Positions 52,467 to 61,536 are shown, numbered from the stretch's first letter. The stretch: 64,000 bases of DNA from Pseudooceanicola sp. (GCF_029213205.1 NZ_JARGNH010000010.1:1-64000), one strand, 5' to 3'. Made by a program: numbers and translations. The notes: generated from the sequence alone by a model not told the origin.

Positions 52467-52785
52467 GACCATGTCTTCGCCGACCAGCGCATCGCCACGC
52501 CCCGGTGCAATGCTCTTGGGTTCAAAATCCGCGATATTGGCCAGCGTGTCTTCCCAATCGCGGTAATGGGCATCACCGCAATAGCAGGCCGAGTGGCATT
52601 CGACGATATCGCCGGTGAACATCACCTCTTGATCCGGCACCCAGATCACCGCATCGCCAGCGGTATGGGCACGGCCCAGTTTCTTGATATCGATCCGGCG
52701 CTTGCCCAGATAAACCGTCACCAACCTCGATAAAGCTGATCTTCTTGTCTTCCATATCGCTTTGCGATGCGAATGCCTTGGCCAA
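52460..52785 (-). pseudogene. Remnant of an MBL-fold metallo-hydrolase
   Basis: The N-terminal fragment (TTG start at 52785) reads AKAFASQSDMEDKKISFIEV, typical of the MBL-fold hydrolase found in homogentisate clusters of Rhodobacterales. After about 25 codons it jumps, out of frame, to TVYLGKRRIDIKKLGRAHTA, GDAVIWVPDQEVMFTGDIVE and FEPKSIAPGRGDALVGEDMV. The deleted part of roughly 100 residues contained the HxHxDH metal-binding motif. The second part then fuses in frame at MVARG to the flavoprotein fragment. The cluster member is therefore non-functional. Confidence 0.72.
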
Positions 52786-52893
52786 GAGGGGTGCCCTTTT
52801 CGGGTCCGTCTGATGCGGGGGAGTGTGGATTGAATGGCCAGTCGAAGGGCGTGTTACCCGCGGCCAGCAGCCTGCCGGAACCGGCCCGGCGGG
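52786..52893. other. Short gap where fahA is expected
   Basis: In homogentisate clusters of related bacteria, as I recall them, fumarylacetoacetase (fahA) normally follows hmgA. Here only 108 bases separate hmgA from the metallo-hydrolase remnant and no fahA can be read, consistent with deletion of the whole gene. Confidence 0.45.
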
Positions 52894-54261
52894 TCAGTCC
52901 CAGCGGCCCTCGGGGGTGCCATCGAAATGTTTCTCCAGGCTGTCCCAGCAGTCGATGTAATCATCCTGCAAAGGCGCGGCCTTGGCGGCGAAGCGGGTCA
53001 GGTGCTGGGGGAACCGGGTTTCGAACATGAAGGACATGGTGTTGTCCAGCTTGACCGGCTTCAACTCGGAATGGGTGGCCTTTTCAAAGGCGCTGTTGTC
53101 CGGGCCATGCGGGATCATCATGTTGTGCAAGCTCATCCCACCGGGGGCAAATCCGTCCGGCTTGGCGTCATATTCGCCATAAATATTGCCCATCAACTCG
53201 GACATGACGTTCTTGTGGTACCAAGGCGGGCGAAAGGTGTCTTCCATTGTCATCCAGCGTTCGCGGAACAGGACAAAGTCGATATTCGCCGTGCCTTCGA
53301 CCCCGGAGGGCGCGGTCAGCACCGTAAAGATCGACGGATCGGGATGGTCGAACAGGATCGCGCCAATCGGGCAATAGGTGCGCAGGTCATATTTGACCGG
53401 ACAGTAATTGCCATGCCAGGCGACAACATCCAGCGGCGAATGGTCGATGCGGGTCTGATGAAACTGGCCCTGCCATTTGATCACCACCCGGCTGGGCGCG
53501 TCGCGGTCCTCGAACGCGGCGACAGGGGTCTTGAAATCGCGACGGTTGGCCATGCAATTGGCACCGATCGGTCCACGCCCCGGCAAATCGAATTTCTGCC
53601 CGTAGTTTTCACAGACAAAGCCACGCGCCGGGCCGTCGATCAGTTCGACCCGGTAGAGCAGGCCGCGCGGCAGAATCACGATTTCCTGCGGCGCCAGATC
53701 AATGACACCCAGTTCGGTGCAGAACCGCAGGCGCCCCTCCTGCGGCACCACCAACAACTCGCTGTCGGCGGAAAAGAAATATTCGTCATGCATCGATTCG
53801 GTGACCAGGTAGATATGCGAGGCCATCCCGACCTGGGTATAGACATCGCCCGCCGTGGTCATGGTGCGCATCCCGGTGATCCAGGTCAGCGGCACGGTGC
53901 CATGCGGCATCGGGCTCCAGCGGTATTGGCCGAGGCTGATCACGTCAGGGTCGACATTCGGCGCCGACTGCCAATGGGGCATCGCGATCTTTTCATAGCG
54001 GTGCGAATGCTTGACCGAGGGCCGGATACGATAGCACCAGGTGCGTTCGTTCTGATGGCTGGGCGCGGTAAAGGCGGTGCCGGAGAGTTGCTCTCCATAT
54101 AGGCCATAGGCGCATTTTTGCGGGCTGTTGCGGCCTTCGGGCAGGGCACCGGGCAGCGCCTCAGTCTCGAAATCATTGCCAAACCCGGGCATATACCCGT
54201 CATGCAGCACGGTGGCCCCGGCGGCGCGGGTCAGTCCCGAAATTTTGCTGGGCCCGTTCAT
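52894..54261 (-). CDS. hmgA: Homogentisate 1,2-dioxygenase
   Basis: HmgA opens the ring of homogentisate, the central intermediate of tyrosine and phenylalanine degradation, to maleylacetoacetate using Fe(II) and O2. The 455-residue length is about right. Family blocks include [100 protein letters not shown] and [13 protein letters not shown], which contribute the metal-binding His and Glu residues. The start at 54261 has GGAGAGGAAG upstream. Unlike the genes behind it, hmgA looks intact, leaving maleylacetoacetate without linked isomerase or hydrolase genes unless copies exist elsewhere. Confidence 0.94.
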   Translation of the reverse strand: MNGPSKISGLTRAAGATVLHDGYMPGFGNDFETEALPGALPEGRNSPQKCAYGLYGEQLSGTAFTAPSHQNERTWCYRIRPSVKHSHRYEKIAMPHWQSAPNVDPDVISLGQYRWSPMPHGTVPLTWITGMRTMTTAGDVYTQVGMASHIYLVTESMHDEYFFSADSELLVVPQEGRLRFCTELGVIDLAPQEIVILPRGLLYRVELIDGPARGFVCENYGQKFDLPGRGPIGANCMANRRDFKTPVAAFEDRDAPSRVVIKWQGQFHQTRIDHSPLDVVAWHGNYCPVKYDLRTYCPIGAILFDHPDPSIFTVLTAPSGVEGTANIDFVLFRERWMTMEDTFRPPWYHKNVMSELMGNIYGEYDAKPDGFAPGGMSLHNMMIPHGPDNSAFEKATHSELKPVKLDNTMSFMFETRFPQHLTRFAAKAAPLQDDYIDCWDSLEKHFDGTPEGRWD

Positions 54262-54298
54262 GGCGACTTCCTCTCCTTTGACAGGGCGCATGCTTATG

Positions 54299-54312
54299 GT
54301 TACTTTTGTAAC
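54299..54312. promoter_or_regulatory. Candidate MarR-type operator between hmgA and its regulator
   Basis: GTTAC-TTTT-GTAAC is a perfect inverted repeat with a 4-base spacer located in the 80-base gap between divergent hmgA and the MarR gene. Autoregulation and repression of hmgA from this site would be typical of MarR regulators. Confidence 0.6.
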
Positions 54313-54341
54313 TAACAAGGGGCTATTTCGGGTTCTGCCAG

Positions 54342-54776
54342 GTGCAGCAAACAGACTTTGATCTATCGGGATTCACACCCTACCTGCTGAACCAGGCCGC
54401 CGAGGCGCAAAGCGTGGATTTCTCGTCCATCTACAAGAATCGCTATGGGATGTTGCGGACCGAATGGCGGGTGTTGTTCCACCTTGGCCGCTACGGCCCG
54501 ATGAGCGCCAAAGAGATTTCGACCCTCGCCAACATCCACAAAACCAAGATTTCCCGCGCGGTGCGCGCGCTTGGCGAAAAGCAATTTCTGGCCCGCGAAA
54601 CCAGTGGCACAGATCGCCGGGTTGAGCATCTGGTGCTGCGACCGCCGGGCCACGAGGCGTTCGACTATCTTGTCGAGGCCGCCGCAGAACATGAACGCGC
54701 GCTCAGCCGCAAACTGGGGAAACAGAATGTCAAAACCCTCAAATTGCTGCTCAAAGCCCTGGCGTCGCGGCAATGA
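54342..54776 (+). CDS. MarR-family regulator of homogentisate genes
   Basis: This 144-residue winged-helix regulator starts at a GTG at 54342. The DNA-binding region contains [40 protein letters not shown] and the wing motif [12 protein letters not shown], with dimerisation helices at both ends. By location, divergent from hmgA with an inverted repeat between, it corresponds to the HmgR-type repressor that responds to homogentisate or related acids. That function is inferred from context. The downstream degradation cluster has decayed, so its regulon here may be limited to hmgA. Confidence 0.88.
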   Translation: MQQTDFDLSGFTPYLLNQAAEAQSVDFSSIYKNRYGMLRTEWRVLFHLGRYGPMSAKEISTLANIHKTKISRAVRALGEKQFLARETSGTDRRVEHLVLRPPGHEAFDYLVEAAAEHERALSRKLGKQNVKTLKLLLKALASRQ

Positions 54777-54852
54777 CCGCTTGCTTAGAGCGGTGCCGTT
54801 CCATCCTCTGGCCAGCTTTCGGGACGCAGGTCACCTTTTTGCGACGAGTGAT

Positions 54853-54869
54853 GTGGAATAATATTCCAC
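54853..54869. promoter_or_regulatory. Perfect 17-bp palindrome upstream of TRAP genes
   Basis: GTGGAATA-A-TATTCCAC is a perfect inverted repeat about 90 bases before the TRAP transporter start. The core TGGAATAATATTCCA strongly resembles IclR/GntR-type operator sites as I remember them. No such regulator gene is adjacent, so it would act from elsewhere. Confidence 0.6.
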
Positions 54870-54957
54870 TGCGCTCGAGCATACGTTTGACTCGCGCCAT
54901 ACAAATCTTTAGGCGCGGTTAGAGCCTAGTCTGGGCCTGCACGGGGAGGTGCGCAAA

Positions 54958-55557
54958 GTGTCTGATCAGATCGTCATGCGGAAGCCTTTGGGCATCGTGG
55001 ACCGCAGCGCGCTCCGCGTTATCGACGGGCTCAGCAATGTGCTGATGGTTGTCGGCAGTGTTGCCTTGATGCTGATGATGATTCAGGTCAGCGCCGATGT
55101 GGTCGGCAAGTTCGTCTTCAACAGCCCGGTGCCGGTCACGCTGGAAATGGTGTCAAACTATTACATGCTCGCGGTTGTGTTCCTGCCCTTTGCGGCGGTC
55201 GAACGGGTGGAGGGGAACATCCATGTCGAGCTGATCTATGCCCACCTGCCGCGCGCGGTCAAACGGGTGCTGGATATCATCACCTACCTTCTGTTCTCTT
55301 GGCTGCTCTGGCTGCTGGTGACTGGAACCTGGAAGGTCGCGTTGAAAAAATACAAGGTAGGTGAATATATCATGGGCTCCTATTCGATCGCCATCTGGCC
55401 GACCCGCTTCCTGATCCCGATCGGCTGCGCCCTGCTGCTGGCGCTGGTTCTGGTCAAGCTGGTGCGCGCTGTCGTGGTGCTGTTCCGGGCGGACCTGGAC
55501 GACACCGACGGGCCAGCTGACGGCCCTGTGGATCCGATTGCGGGGACGGCCATATGA
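54958..55557 (+). CDS. TRAP transporter small membrane subunit (DctQ-type)
   Basis: This 199-residue protein is the four-helix small subunit of a TRAP transporter. The GTG at 54958 is used since GGGGAGG lies 9 bases upstream; a GTG nine bases earlier overlaps that site. Helices lie at about 25-50, 62-85, 97-122 and 140-168, with the DctQ-like block VSADVVGKFVFNSPVPVTLE and FLPFAAVERVEGNIHVELIY. It has a polar, acidic C-terminus. The stop overlaps the large-subunit start as ATGA. In TRAP systems it anchors and stabilises the large subunit. Confidence 0.9.
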   Translation: MSDQIVMRKPLGIVDRSALRVIDGLSNVLMVVGSVALMLMMIQVSADVVGKFVFNSPVPVTLEMVSNYYMLAVVFLPFAAVERVEGNIHVELIYAHLPRAVKRVLDIITYLLFSWLLWLLVTGTWKVALKKYKVGEYIMGSYSIAIWPTRFLIPIGCALLLALVLVKLVRAVVVLFRADLDDTDGPADGPVDPIAGTAI

Positions 55558-56864
55558 TCGATCTGGCGAAAGAAACAGTCGGCTTTCTCGGCATCGGTGT
55601 CCTGCTTCTGATGATCTTTCTGCGGGTGCCGATCGGCGTGGCGCTGGCAACGGTCTCGATCGGCGGGCTGTCCATCATCATCGGCGAACGAGCGACCATC
55701 GGGATCATTTCGCAAATCCCCTATGATTTCACCGCGCATTGGACGCTGAGTTCGATCCCGATGTTCCTGTTCATGGGCTATCTTTGCTACCATGCGGGGC
55801 TGACAACAGGCCTGTTCCGACTGGCGCGGCTGTGGTTGTCCTGGATGCCCGGCGGGCTATCCGTGGCCTCGATCCAGGGCTCGGCGTTGTTCGCGGCGGT
55901 GACCGGATCAAGCCTGGCCTGCACCGCGGCCATGGGGCGGATCGCGGTGCCGGAAATGTTGAAGGCGGGCTATGACAAGGGCCTGGCCACCGGCACCATC
56001 GCCGCGGCTGGCACCATCGGGTCGATGATCCCACCGTCGATCCTGTTGATTATCTATGGCATCTTTGTCGAGGAATCGATCGCCAAGCTGTTCATGGGGG
56101 CATTGATCCCCGGTATCATGACGGCGGTGTTCTATTCGCTCATGGTGGTCGTTCGCTGCTGGATTTCACCGTCGCTTGCGCCGCCGATCCGCGAGGATGT
56201 CAGCATGCGCGACCGCATCTACGCGGTCAAGGACACCTGGCCGGTGATGCTGTTGGTGGTTGGCGTGTTTGGCGGGCTGTTCAGCGGCATCTTTACCCCG
56301 ACCGAAGCGGGCGCCGTCGGCGCAGCGCTGGCCTTCCTGATCGGTCTGGCCAAACGGGCGTTGTCCTGGCCGGTGTTGCGTGATGCGATTGGCGAAACCC
56401 TGCGCACCACCGCCTCGATCTTTCTGATTGCCATCGGGGCGCAGCTGCTGACCCGGTTCTTTGGCCTGTCCGGCACCACCCAGATCATCGCGGATTTCAT
56501 TTCCTCACCGGAATACAGTCAGCTGCAGGTGATCCTGATCATCTCGGTGATCCTGATCCTGTTGGGGATGCTGCTGGACCCGATCGGGATCATGCTGCTG
56601 ACGATCCCGATCCTGCTGCCGGTGCTTGAAGCGCGCGACATCAACATGATCTGGTTCGGCGTGCTGATGGCCAAGTTCCTCGAAATCGGGTTCATCACCC
56701 CGCCGGTCGGGCTGAATGTCTTTGTCGTCAAAGGCATTGTCGGGGATCAGGTGCCTATTCACAGCATCTTCAAAGGTGTGGCCTGGTTCGTGGTGATGGA
56801 TTTCATCGTGATCGCAGCGCTGATTGCCTTTCCGGCGATCATCCTGTGGCTGCCGGGGGGCTGA
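55554..56864 (+). CDS. TRAP transporter large permease subunit (DctM-type)
   Basis: This 436-residue membrane protein is the ion-coupled transport subunit of a TRAP system. About 12-14 hydrophobic segments are present, with the landmarks SSIPMFLFMGYLCYHAGLTT, AAVTGSSLACTAAMGRIAVP, GTIGSMIPPSILLIIYGIFV, FTPTEAGAVGAALAFLIG and ITPPVGLNVFVVKGIVGDQV, typical of DctM. It is translationally coupled to the small subunit and followed 116 bases later by the binding protein. Transport would be Na+-driven and binding-protein dependent, importing an organic acid. Confidence 0.94.
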   Translation: MIDLAKETVGFLGIGVLLLMIFLRVPIGVALATVSIGGLSIIIGERATIGIISQIPYDFTAHWTLSSIPMFLFMGYLCYHAGLTTGLFRLARLWLSWMPGGLSVASIQGSALFAAVTGSSLACTAAMGRIAVPEMLKAGYDKGLATGTIAAAGTIGSMIPPSILLIIYGIFVEESIAKLFMGALIPGIMTAVFYSLMVVVRCWISPSLAPPIREDVSMRDRIYAVKDTWPVMLLVVGVFGGLFSGIFTPTEAGAVGAALAFLIGLAKRALSWPVLRDAIGETLRTTASIFLIAIGAQLLTRFFGLSGTTQIIADFISSPEYSQLQVILIISVILILLGMLLDPIGIMLLTIPILLPVLEARDINMIWFGVLMAKFLEIGFITPPVGLNVFVVKGIVGDQVPIHSIFKGVAWFVVMDFIVIAALIAFPAIILWLPGG

Positions 56865-56980
56865 CAAATAAATGGGGCCAGCTTGGCATTGCAGCCGGGC
56901 GCGGTCCTCATAGAATTAACCAATGGCCGCGATTTGCATAAATCCGCAGACACGGCAAACTTTCCAAGGGAGGAAACCAC

Positions 56981-58087
56981 ATGAAGATGACAACTCTGGC
57001 GATCGCGCTGATAGGCTGCACAGCCTCGACGGCGATGGCCACCGATATCACGATCACCAACTGGACCGGGCCCAAGCACCCGGTCAATGTCGGCGGCTAC
57101 GGCCCGCTGATCGAAACCCTGACCGCCAACGGCTTTGACGTTCAGAGCTTCGAAGGCGGCGCGCTGTTGGGTGCGAAACCGGCACTGGCCGGTATTGGTG
57201 ACGGCGTCGCCAGCATGGGCATGCTCGCCATGAGCTATTTCCCTGCTGAGTTCCCGAACGCCCAGCTGGTTGCGGATATGGGTCTGTCGACCCCAAACAA
57301 CCTGACGGCCATGGCTGCCATGACCGAATACAACCTGATGCATTGCCCGGAATGCCTGGCTGAATACAAGGCGGCGAATCTGGTCTATTTCGGGACCTAC
57401 TCCACCGCGCCTTATAGGATCATTTCCAGCACGCCGATCCGGTCGACCGCTGATCTGGCCGGCAAGAAAATGCGCGTGCCGGGCGGCCTGTGGTCACGTT
57501 GGGCGCAATCCGTGGGCGGTGTTGAGGTCAACGTGCCGTCGTCGGAAATGTTCGAAGGTCTGGACAAGGGCGCGCTGGATATCGCCATTCAGTCCGCTGG
57601 CGCCTTCCGCTCCTATCAGCTTTGGGATGCGGCGAAATACCTGACCACCCTGAACCTCGGCACCTATCATTCGCTGTCACTGCTGAGCACGAACCGCGAT
57701 TTCTGGGCCGATCTGACCGATCAGCAACGCGCTTTGATCCGTGACGATGCCGCCCGCGCCGCGACCGACACCACCCTGCTCTACACCAAGACCGACGCCG
57801 AGGTTCTGGCCCAGTTGGACGAGCATGGTATCGAGCTGATCGAACCCTCGGACGAGATGAAGGCAGCCAAGGATGAATTCGTCAAAAACGATGTCGATGT
57901 CATCGTCTCCAACGCCATTTCCAACTATGGCGTTCCCGACGCGGCCGAAAAGGTGAAAACCTTGCTGGGCCTGATCGACAAATGGAGCAAGGTCGTTGAA
58001 GACGCCGACGGCGACCGCGATACGATCATCGCCAAGCTGAACGAAGACGTGTTCAGCAAGCTTCCTGCCGATTACGGCATGAACTGA
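56981..58087 (+). CDS. TRAP transporter periplasmic binding protein (DctP-type)
   Basis: This 368-residue precursor has a signal peptide (MKMTTLAIALIGCTASTAMA) and a TRAP-type solute-binding fold. The conserved arginine that binds the substrate carboxylate is expected in the RVPGGLWSRWAQSVGG region (about residues 164-179), followed by VPSSEMFEGLDKGALDIAIQ. It belongs to the branch of DctP proteins linked to cyclase- and dehydrogenase-containing catabolic loci rather than C4-dicarboxylate transport. A GGGAGGAAA ribosome site precedes the ATG, and a strong terminator closes the operon. Facing it is the cyclase/rhodanese/GMC cluster, whose enzymes may process the imported acid. Confidence 0.93.
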   Translation: MKMTTLAIALIGCTASTAMATDITITNWTGPKHPVNVGGYGPLIETLTANGFDVQSFEGGALLGAKPALAGIGDGVASMGMLAMSYFPAEFPNAQLVADMGLSTPNNLTAMAAMTEYNLMHCPECLAEYKAANLVYFGTYSTAPYRIISSTPIRSTADLAGKKMRVPGGLWSRWAQSVGGVEVNVPSSEMFEGLDKGALDIAIQSAGAFRSYQLWDAAKYLTTLNLGTYHSLSLLSTNRDFWADLTDQQRALIRDDAARAATDTTLLYTKTDAEVLAQLDEHGIELIEPSDEMKAAKDEFVKNDVDVIVSNAISNYGVPDAAEKVKTLLGLIDKWSKVVEDADGDRDTIIAKLNEDVFSKLPADYGMN

Positions 58088-58105
58088 TCAAAGGCTAAGA
58101 CAATG

Positions 58106-58137
58106 ATGCCGACCGGATCAAACCGGTCGGCATTTTC
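58106..58137 (+). terminator. Terminator after TRAP operon
   Basis: A perfect 11-bp stem (ATGCCGACCGG / CCGGTCGGCAT, loop ATCAAA) followed by TTTC lies 18 bases after the binding-protein stop and may act on both strands between the convergent operons. Confidence 0.85.
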
Positions 58138-58206
58138 TATTGCGGATCGCGGGTAATCCCCCCAGCGCACGCAGCCTCCCCCAGCCAGACAGACGACAGA
58201 CGCGGC

Positions 58207-59088
58207 TCAGCGCAGCAGGACGGGCCGCACCGGCGCGCCGGTTGCGCCTCTGATCTTGGGGGACAGCATCGCGAAACAGGCGGTGGCCAGACCGTCGCGG
58301 ACAACGCCCTCGAGCGCGAGGTTCTCGATCAGCCAGACGCCATGCTCGACCAACGCCAGTTGATGCACTGGCATGATCACCTCGGGGTCGGTGCCGGGCA
58401 GCACTTCGACCGCCATATTGTCGGCACCGATGGCAACCACGCCCTGTTCGATCAGCCAGGCCGCCGCTTCGACTCCGATCCCCGGTTCGCCCTGCAGATA
58501 GCGCGCATTGTCGGTCTCGTAATGCCGCCCCCAACCGGTGCGGATCAAGGCAACATCGCCGGGTTCGACCTGAAAGCCACCGCGCCCCGCCGCGCGTTCC
58601 AGATCCGCAGCCGTCACCAGATCGCCGGTGTTCAGGCCTTCGGCGCCGCCCACGTCAAAGAGGATACCCCGGGTGATCATCGGCGGAATCTGTTCGGCGC
58701 CGAGGGTTTCCAACCCCCAGCTGGTCACCTCGTCCTCGGCGCTTCGCCCCCCGAACATGCGTGACCCGGTCGAAACATGGCCCAGCGCATCGACATGGGT
58801 GCCGGTGTGCATGGTCATCTCGATCCGTTCCAGATTGGTGCCCATCTCGTTGCGGTGCCCGGTGGCGCGGCGGCGGCGGATGGTGTCGCGCCAATTGGCA
58901 AAGATCGACATCAGGAACGGCGACTGGTTCGGCCCCATGCAGGGGGCGCCATAATAGATCTGCTGGCTGATGTCGTGAATTTGACCCTGGCTGACCAGGG
59001 CCAGGGCCGCCAACGTCTTTTCCGGTGTCAGATGGGCCGAGGCGCCCTGCCCGGCCTGAAAATCCCAATGCGAATGGTCGTGATGCAT
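58207..59088 (-). CDS. Cyclase family protein (kynurenine formamidase-like)
   Basis: This 293-residue protein belongs to the cyclase family of metal-dependent amidases and lactonases related to bacterial kynurenine formamidase. The metal-binding signature is MTMHTGTHVDALGHVSTG, with the HTGTHVDALGH core and the first His supplied nearby. Other blocks are LFDVGGAEG and HQLALVEHGVWLIENLAL. The start at 59088 has GGGAGAAG upstream. It is downstream of the rhodanese gene on the same strand with a 41-base gap, so it is probably the last gene of the operon. The substrate is unknown; position next to a TRAP importer suggests an imported acid or lactone. Confidence 0.88.
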   Translation of the reverse strand: MHHDHSHWDFQAGQGASAHLTPEKTLAALALVSQGQIHDISQQIYYGAPCMGPNQSPFLMSIFANWRDTIRRRRATGHRNEMGTNLERIEMTMHTGTHVDALGHVSTGSRMFGGRSAEDEVTSWGLETLGAEQIPPMITRGILFDVGGAEGLNTGDLVTAADLERAAGRGGFQVEPGDVALIRTGWGRHYETDNARYLQGEPGIGVEAAAWLIEQGVVAIGADNMAVEVLPGTDPEVIMPVHQLALVEHGVWLIENLALEGVVRDGLATACFAMLSPKIRGATGAPVRPVLLR

Positions 59089-59129
59089 GTCTTCTCCCTC
59101 AACGGCAGGTGGTGGCGGGCAACCCGGTA

Positions 59130-59987
59130 CTAACTGCCCTCTGACTCCATCGGGCGCGCCGGGTCCGACGCCCAGTCGATGAGCGAGCCATCGTAAAGTG
59201 CGGCATCCCTGCGCCCGATCAGATGCAGCGCAAAGCTGGTGCCGCTGGCAGCGATCCCGCCGCCGCAATAATTGATGATGCGCGGGCTGTTCAGCACCCC
59301 GGCGGCGTCGAATATCGTGTGCAGCGCCTCGGCGGGACGCAAGCGCGTGGTTCCCGGTTCCAGCAGATCGCGGAATGGCACGCTCACGCTTCCCGGGATC
59401 CGCCCCGGACGCCCGTAATGCGCGCCGCCGGTTCCGGCAAATTGCTCGGCCGACAGCGCGTTGACCAGCACCGTGGCGGGATCCTGCATCGCGGCGGCAA
59501 CGGCCCCGGCATCAACGCGCAGGTCAGGGCGCGGGCGGGCGACGAAATCACCGGGCTCCGGCGCGCCCTCATCCTGATCGGTGAGCGGCAGACCGGCTTC
59601 GACCCAGGCCTCAAGCCCGCCGTCGAGAAGGCGCACATCACGCGCGCCGGAGGCCAGCAGCACCCACCAGCAGCGCATCACCGGCACCGGATAGCCGCGG
59701 CCGTAGAGCACAATAATGCTGTCCTCATTGACACCCTCTGCACGCATCAGCCGCTGCACTGTCGCCGCCGGAGGCAGACCATAGGGCACCGATCCCTCGG
59801 GCGCCGAAAGGTCATCGCCCATCGACAGGTAACGGGCGCCAGGAATATGCGCCTTTTGCCAATCTGGTCGGCCAGATATCAGCACCGATTTTCCGACCGG
59901 TTGCGGTTGCATCTCGACACTACAATCAAAGATCCGCAGCCGCGGATCGTCGCGGTTGTCCTGCAACCATTGGCTGGTGCACAGCAT
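59130..59987 (-). CDS. Sulfurtransferase (tandem rhodanese)
   Basis: This 285-residue protein has two rhodanese domains. The N-terminal one (about 5-130, DWQKAHIPGARYLSMGDDLS) is inactive, as usual in thiosulfate or 3-mercaptopyruvate sulfurtransferases, and carries the loop IIVLYGRGY with no Cys at the active position. The C-terminal one contains the active loop YCGGGIAAS with catalytic Cys at about residue 241. The loop differs from the CRxGx(R/T) of 3-mercaptopyruvate types and lacks the basic residues after Cys, so the donor is uncertain. It is in one operon with a GMC oxidoreductase and a cyclase. Confidence 0.88.
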   Translation of the reverse strand: MLCTSQWLQDNRDDPRLRIFDCSVEMQPQPVGKSVLISGRPDWQKAHIPGARYLSMGDDLSAPEGSVPYGLPPAATVQRLMRAEGVNEDSIIVLYGRGYPVPVMRCWWVLLASGARDVRLLDGGLEAWVEAGLPLTDQDEGAPEPGDFVARPRPDLRVDAGAVAAAMQDPATVLVNALSAEQFAGTGGAHYGRPGRIPGSVSVPFRDLLEPGTTRLRPAEALHTIFDAAGVLNSPRIINYCGGGIAASGTSFALHLIGRRDAALYDGSLIDWASDPARPMESEGS

Positions 59988-60018
59988 CTCTCACTCCCTT
60001 TTGGCGGCGCCCGGCGCC

Positions 60019-61536
60019 TCAGCCCCTGGCAAGGAACCGCGCCGCCACGTTTTCGGCCCAGGCGCCGATACTCAGCGTCGGCGGTGACGCCGTCGGGCGC
60101 GGAAAGGCGGCGGCATCGACAACGTAGAGCCCTGGCACCCCATGCACCTCGCCATTCGCCGCGATGACCCCGCCCGCATCGGCCTCGCCGACACAGGCGC
60201 CGCCCATCGGATGCACGGTAGCCGGGGTCTTGCCCGCATAGATCCGCCGCCCGGACCGGCGCCCCATTTCCATCAGCGCGTCATGGATTTGCCGGTAGAT
60301 CGGGCTGTTGGACGGATCAAAATGAATGCGGAATCGCCGACCTTCGGAGGTTGCAACGCCATCCATCGCATCCTCGCCCATGCCGCTGACCACCATGCCG
60401 CGTTTCAACCGCTCGCGGATGAACTTGGGGAAAGGATAGGAATTGACGCTCGGCAGGTTGTTGCGGCCGATCCCGACCTGCGGCAACGACTCGTCGCGCA
60501 GCTTGATCGCGCCCTTGCTCGGCACCCCTTCGGAATAGTCGCGATCCTGGTCGTTCAGATCCCAGAACCCACGGATATCGCCGTTGCCGCTGAATCGTTT
60601 GCCCAGGTTCGGCATGCCCGACAGCCCGTGATAACGGTCGCGACTTTCCAGCAGCAGCCGCAGCGTGTTCATCGTGCCGGCGCCGAGAAAGACGTTATCC
60701 GCCTCGATCGTCGCCCGCACGCGTTGGTTGTGGTCGAAATAATCGACCCGAAACCGCCGCCCGCCGCCCGTTTGCGCGGAGATCGAGATCGCCTCGCAGA
60801 GTGCACGCACCTCCAGCCCCTTGCGGATGGCCGGGCCGAGATAGACGAAATCCATCGTCGATTTCGATCCCGACGGCGCACCGAGAAAGCCGTGATCGCC
60901 GGTGCTGTAATCCGTCTCCCACCTTTCGATGCCGGCCTCGGTCTGGGTCAGCTTGGGGTTCGCCGGGTCCTCGGGAAATCTGAACCCGACCCGCACCTCG
61001 TCCTTGGGGACCACCGGTGTGAATTCCGGATGGTTGGAATAGATCTCCATCGCACTATGCGGCGGGGCGTTGTCCGGACCAGGCCGGGTCGACCCGACGC
61101 GCGCGACAAATGCCGCATAATGCGGGGCCATCGAGGCTTCGTTGAGGTCGGGGCAATGGCCGTCCCAGTAATCGGGACGCGCGGGCCGTCGGTGCAGGGC
61201 AGAATAGACATGGCTGCCGCCGCCGACGCCCGAGGAACAGACCACTTCCATCCCGCGTGAATAATAGACCTCGAACAGCCCCTTGCGGTTGATCCGTGTC
61301 CGCCCCCAGGGCAACAACGGGTGATAGACGGAGCGCATGGCCCGGGCAAAGAGGCTGATCCCGCGCGGCAGTGGCGTGCGGTCCTTGATCCCCATCGAAC
61401 GCACCGGCACCGTGTCCCACCAGGGCCCACGCTCCAACACCGTGACCTGAACCCCGCTTTCAGCAAGCCGCGCAGCGGTGACCGAGCCGCCGAACCCGCT
61501 GCCAATTACAACCGCATCCGTCGAATCCGACCCCAT
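60019..61536 (-). CDS. GMC-family FAD oxidoreductase (cholesterol oxidase-like)
   Basis: This 505-residue flavoprotein has the N-terminal FAD-binding motif AVVIGSGFGGSVTAARLAES (about residues 8-27). The C-terminal GMC signature region is HPMGGACVGEADAGGVIAAN followed by GLYVVDAAAFPRPTASPPTL. The layout and length resemble bacterial cholesterol-oxidase-type and choline-dehydrogenase-like alcohol oxidases. No signal peptide is seen. A GAGGAG site sits seven bases before the ATG. It follows the small monooxygenase-like gene by 153 bases and precedes the rhodanese by 31, suggesting an operon that oxidises an alcohol or sterol-like substrate. Confidence 0.85.
   Translation of the reverse strand: MGSDSTDAVVIGSGFGGSVTAARLAESGVQVTVLERGPWWDTVPVRSMGIKDRTPLPRGISLFARAMRSVYHPLLPWGRTRINRKGLFEVYYSRGMEVVCSSGVGGGSHVYSALHRRPARPDYWDGHCPDLNEASMAPHYAAFVARVGSTRPGPDNAPPHSAMEIYSNHPEFTPVVPKDEVRVGFRFPEDPANPKLTQTEAGIERWETDYSTGDHGFLGAPSGSKSTMDFVYLGPAIRKGLEVRALCEAISISAQTGGGRRFRVDYFDHNQRVRATIEADNVFLGAGTMNTLRLLLESRDRYHGLSGMPNLGKRFSGNGDIRGFWDLNDQDRDYSEGVPSKGAIKLRDESLPQVGIGRNNLPSVNSYPFPKFIRERLKRGMVVSGMGEDAMDGVATSEGRRFRIHFDPSNSPIYRQIHDALMEMGRRSGRRIYAGKTPATVHPMGGACVGEADAGGVIAANGEVHGVPGLYVVDAAAFPRPTASPPTLSIGAWAENVAARFLARG

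Noticed and set aside
52140-52724. Reading the 194-codon ORF as one intact metallo-hydrolase
   Set aside because: Only its first third matches the metallo-hydrolase; the rest matches an FAD hydroxylase and then a frame-shifted tail, so it is a fusion of fragments.
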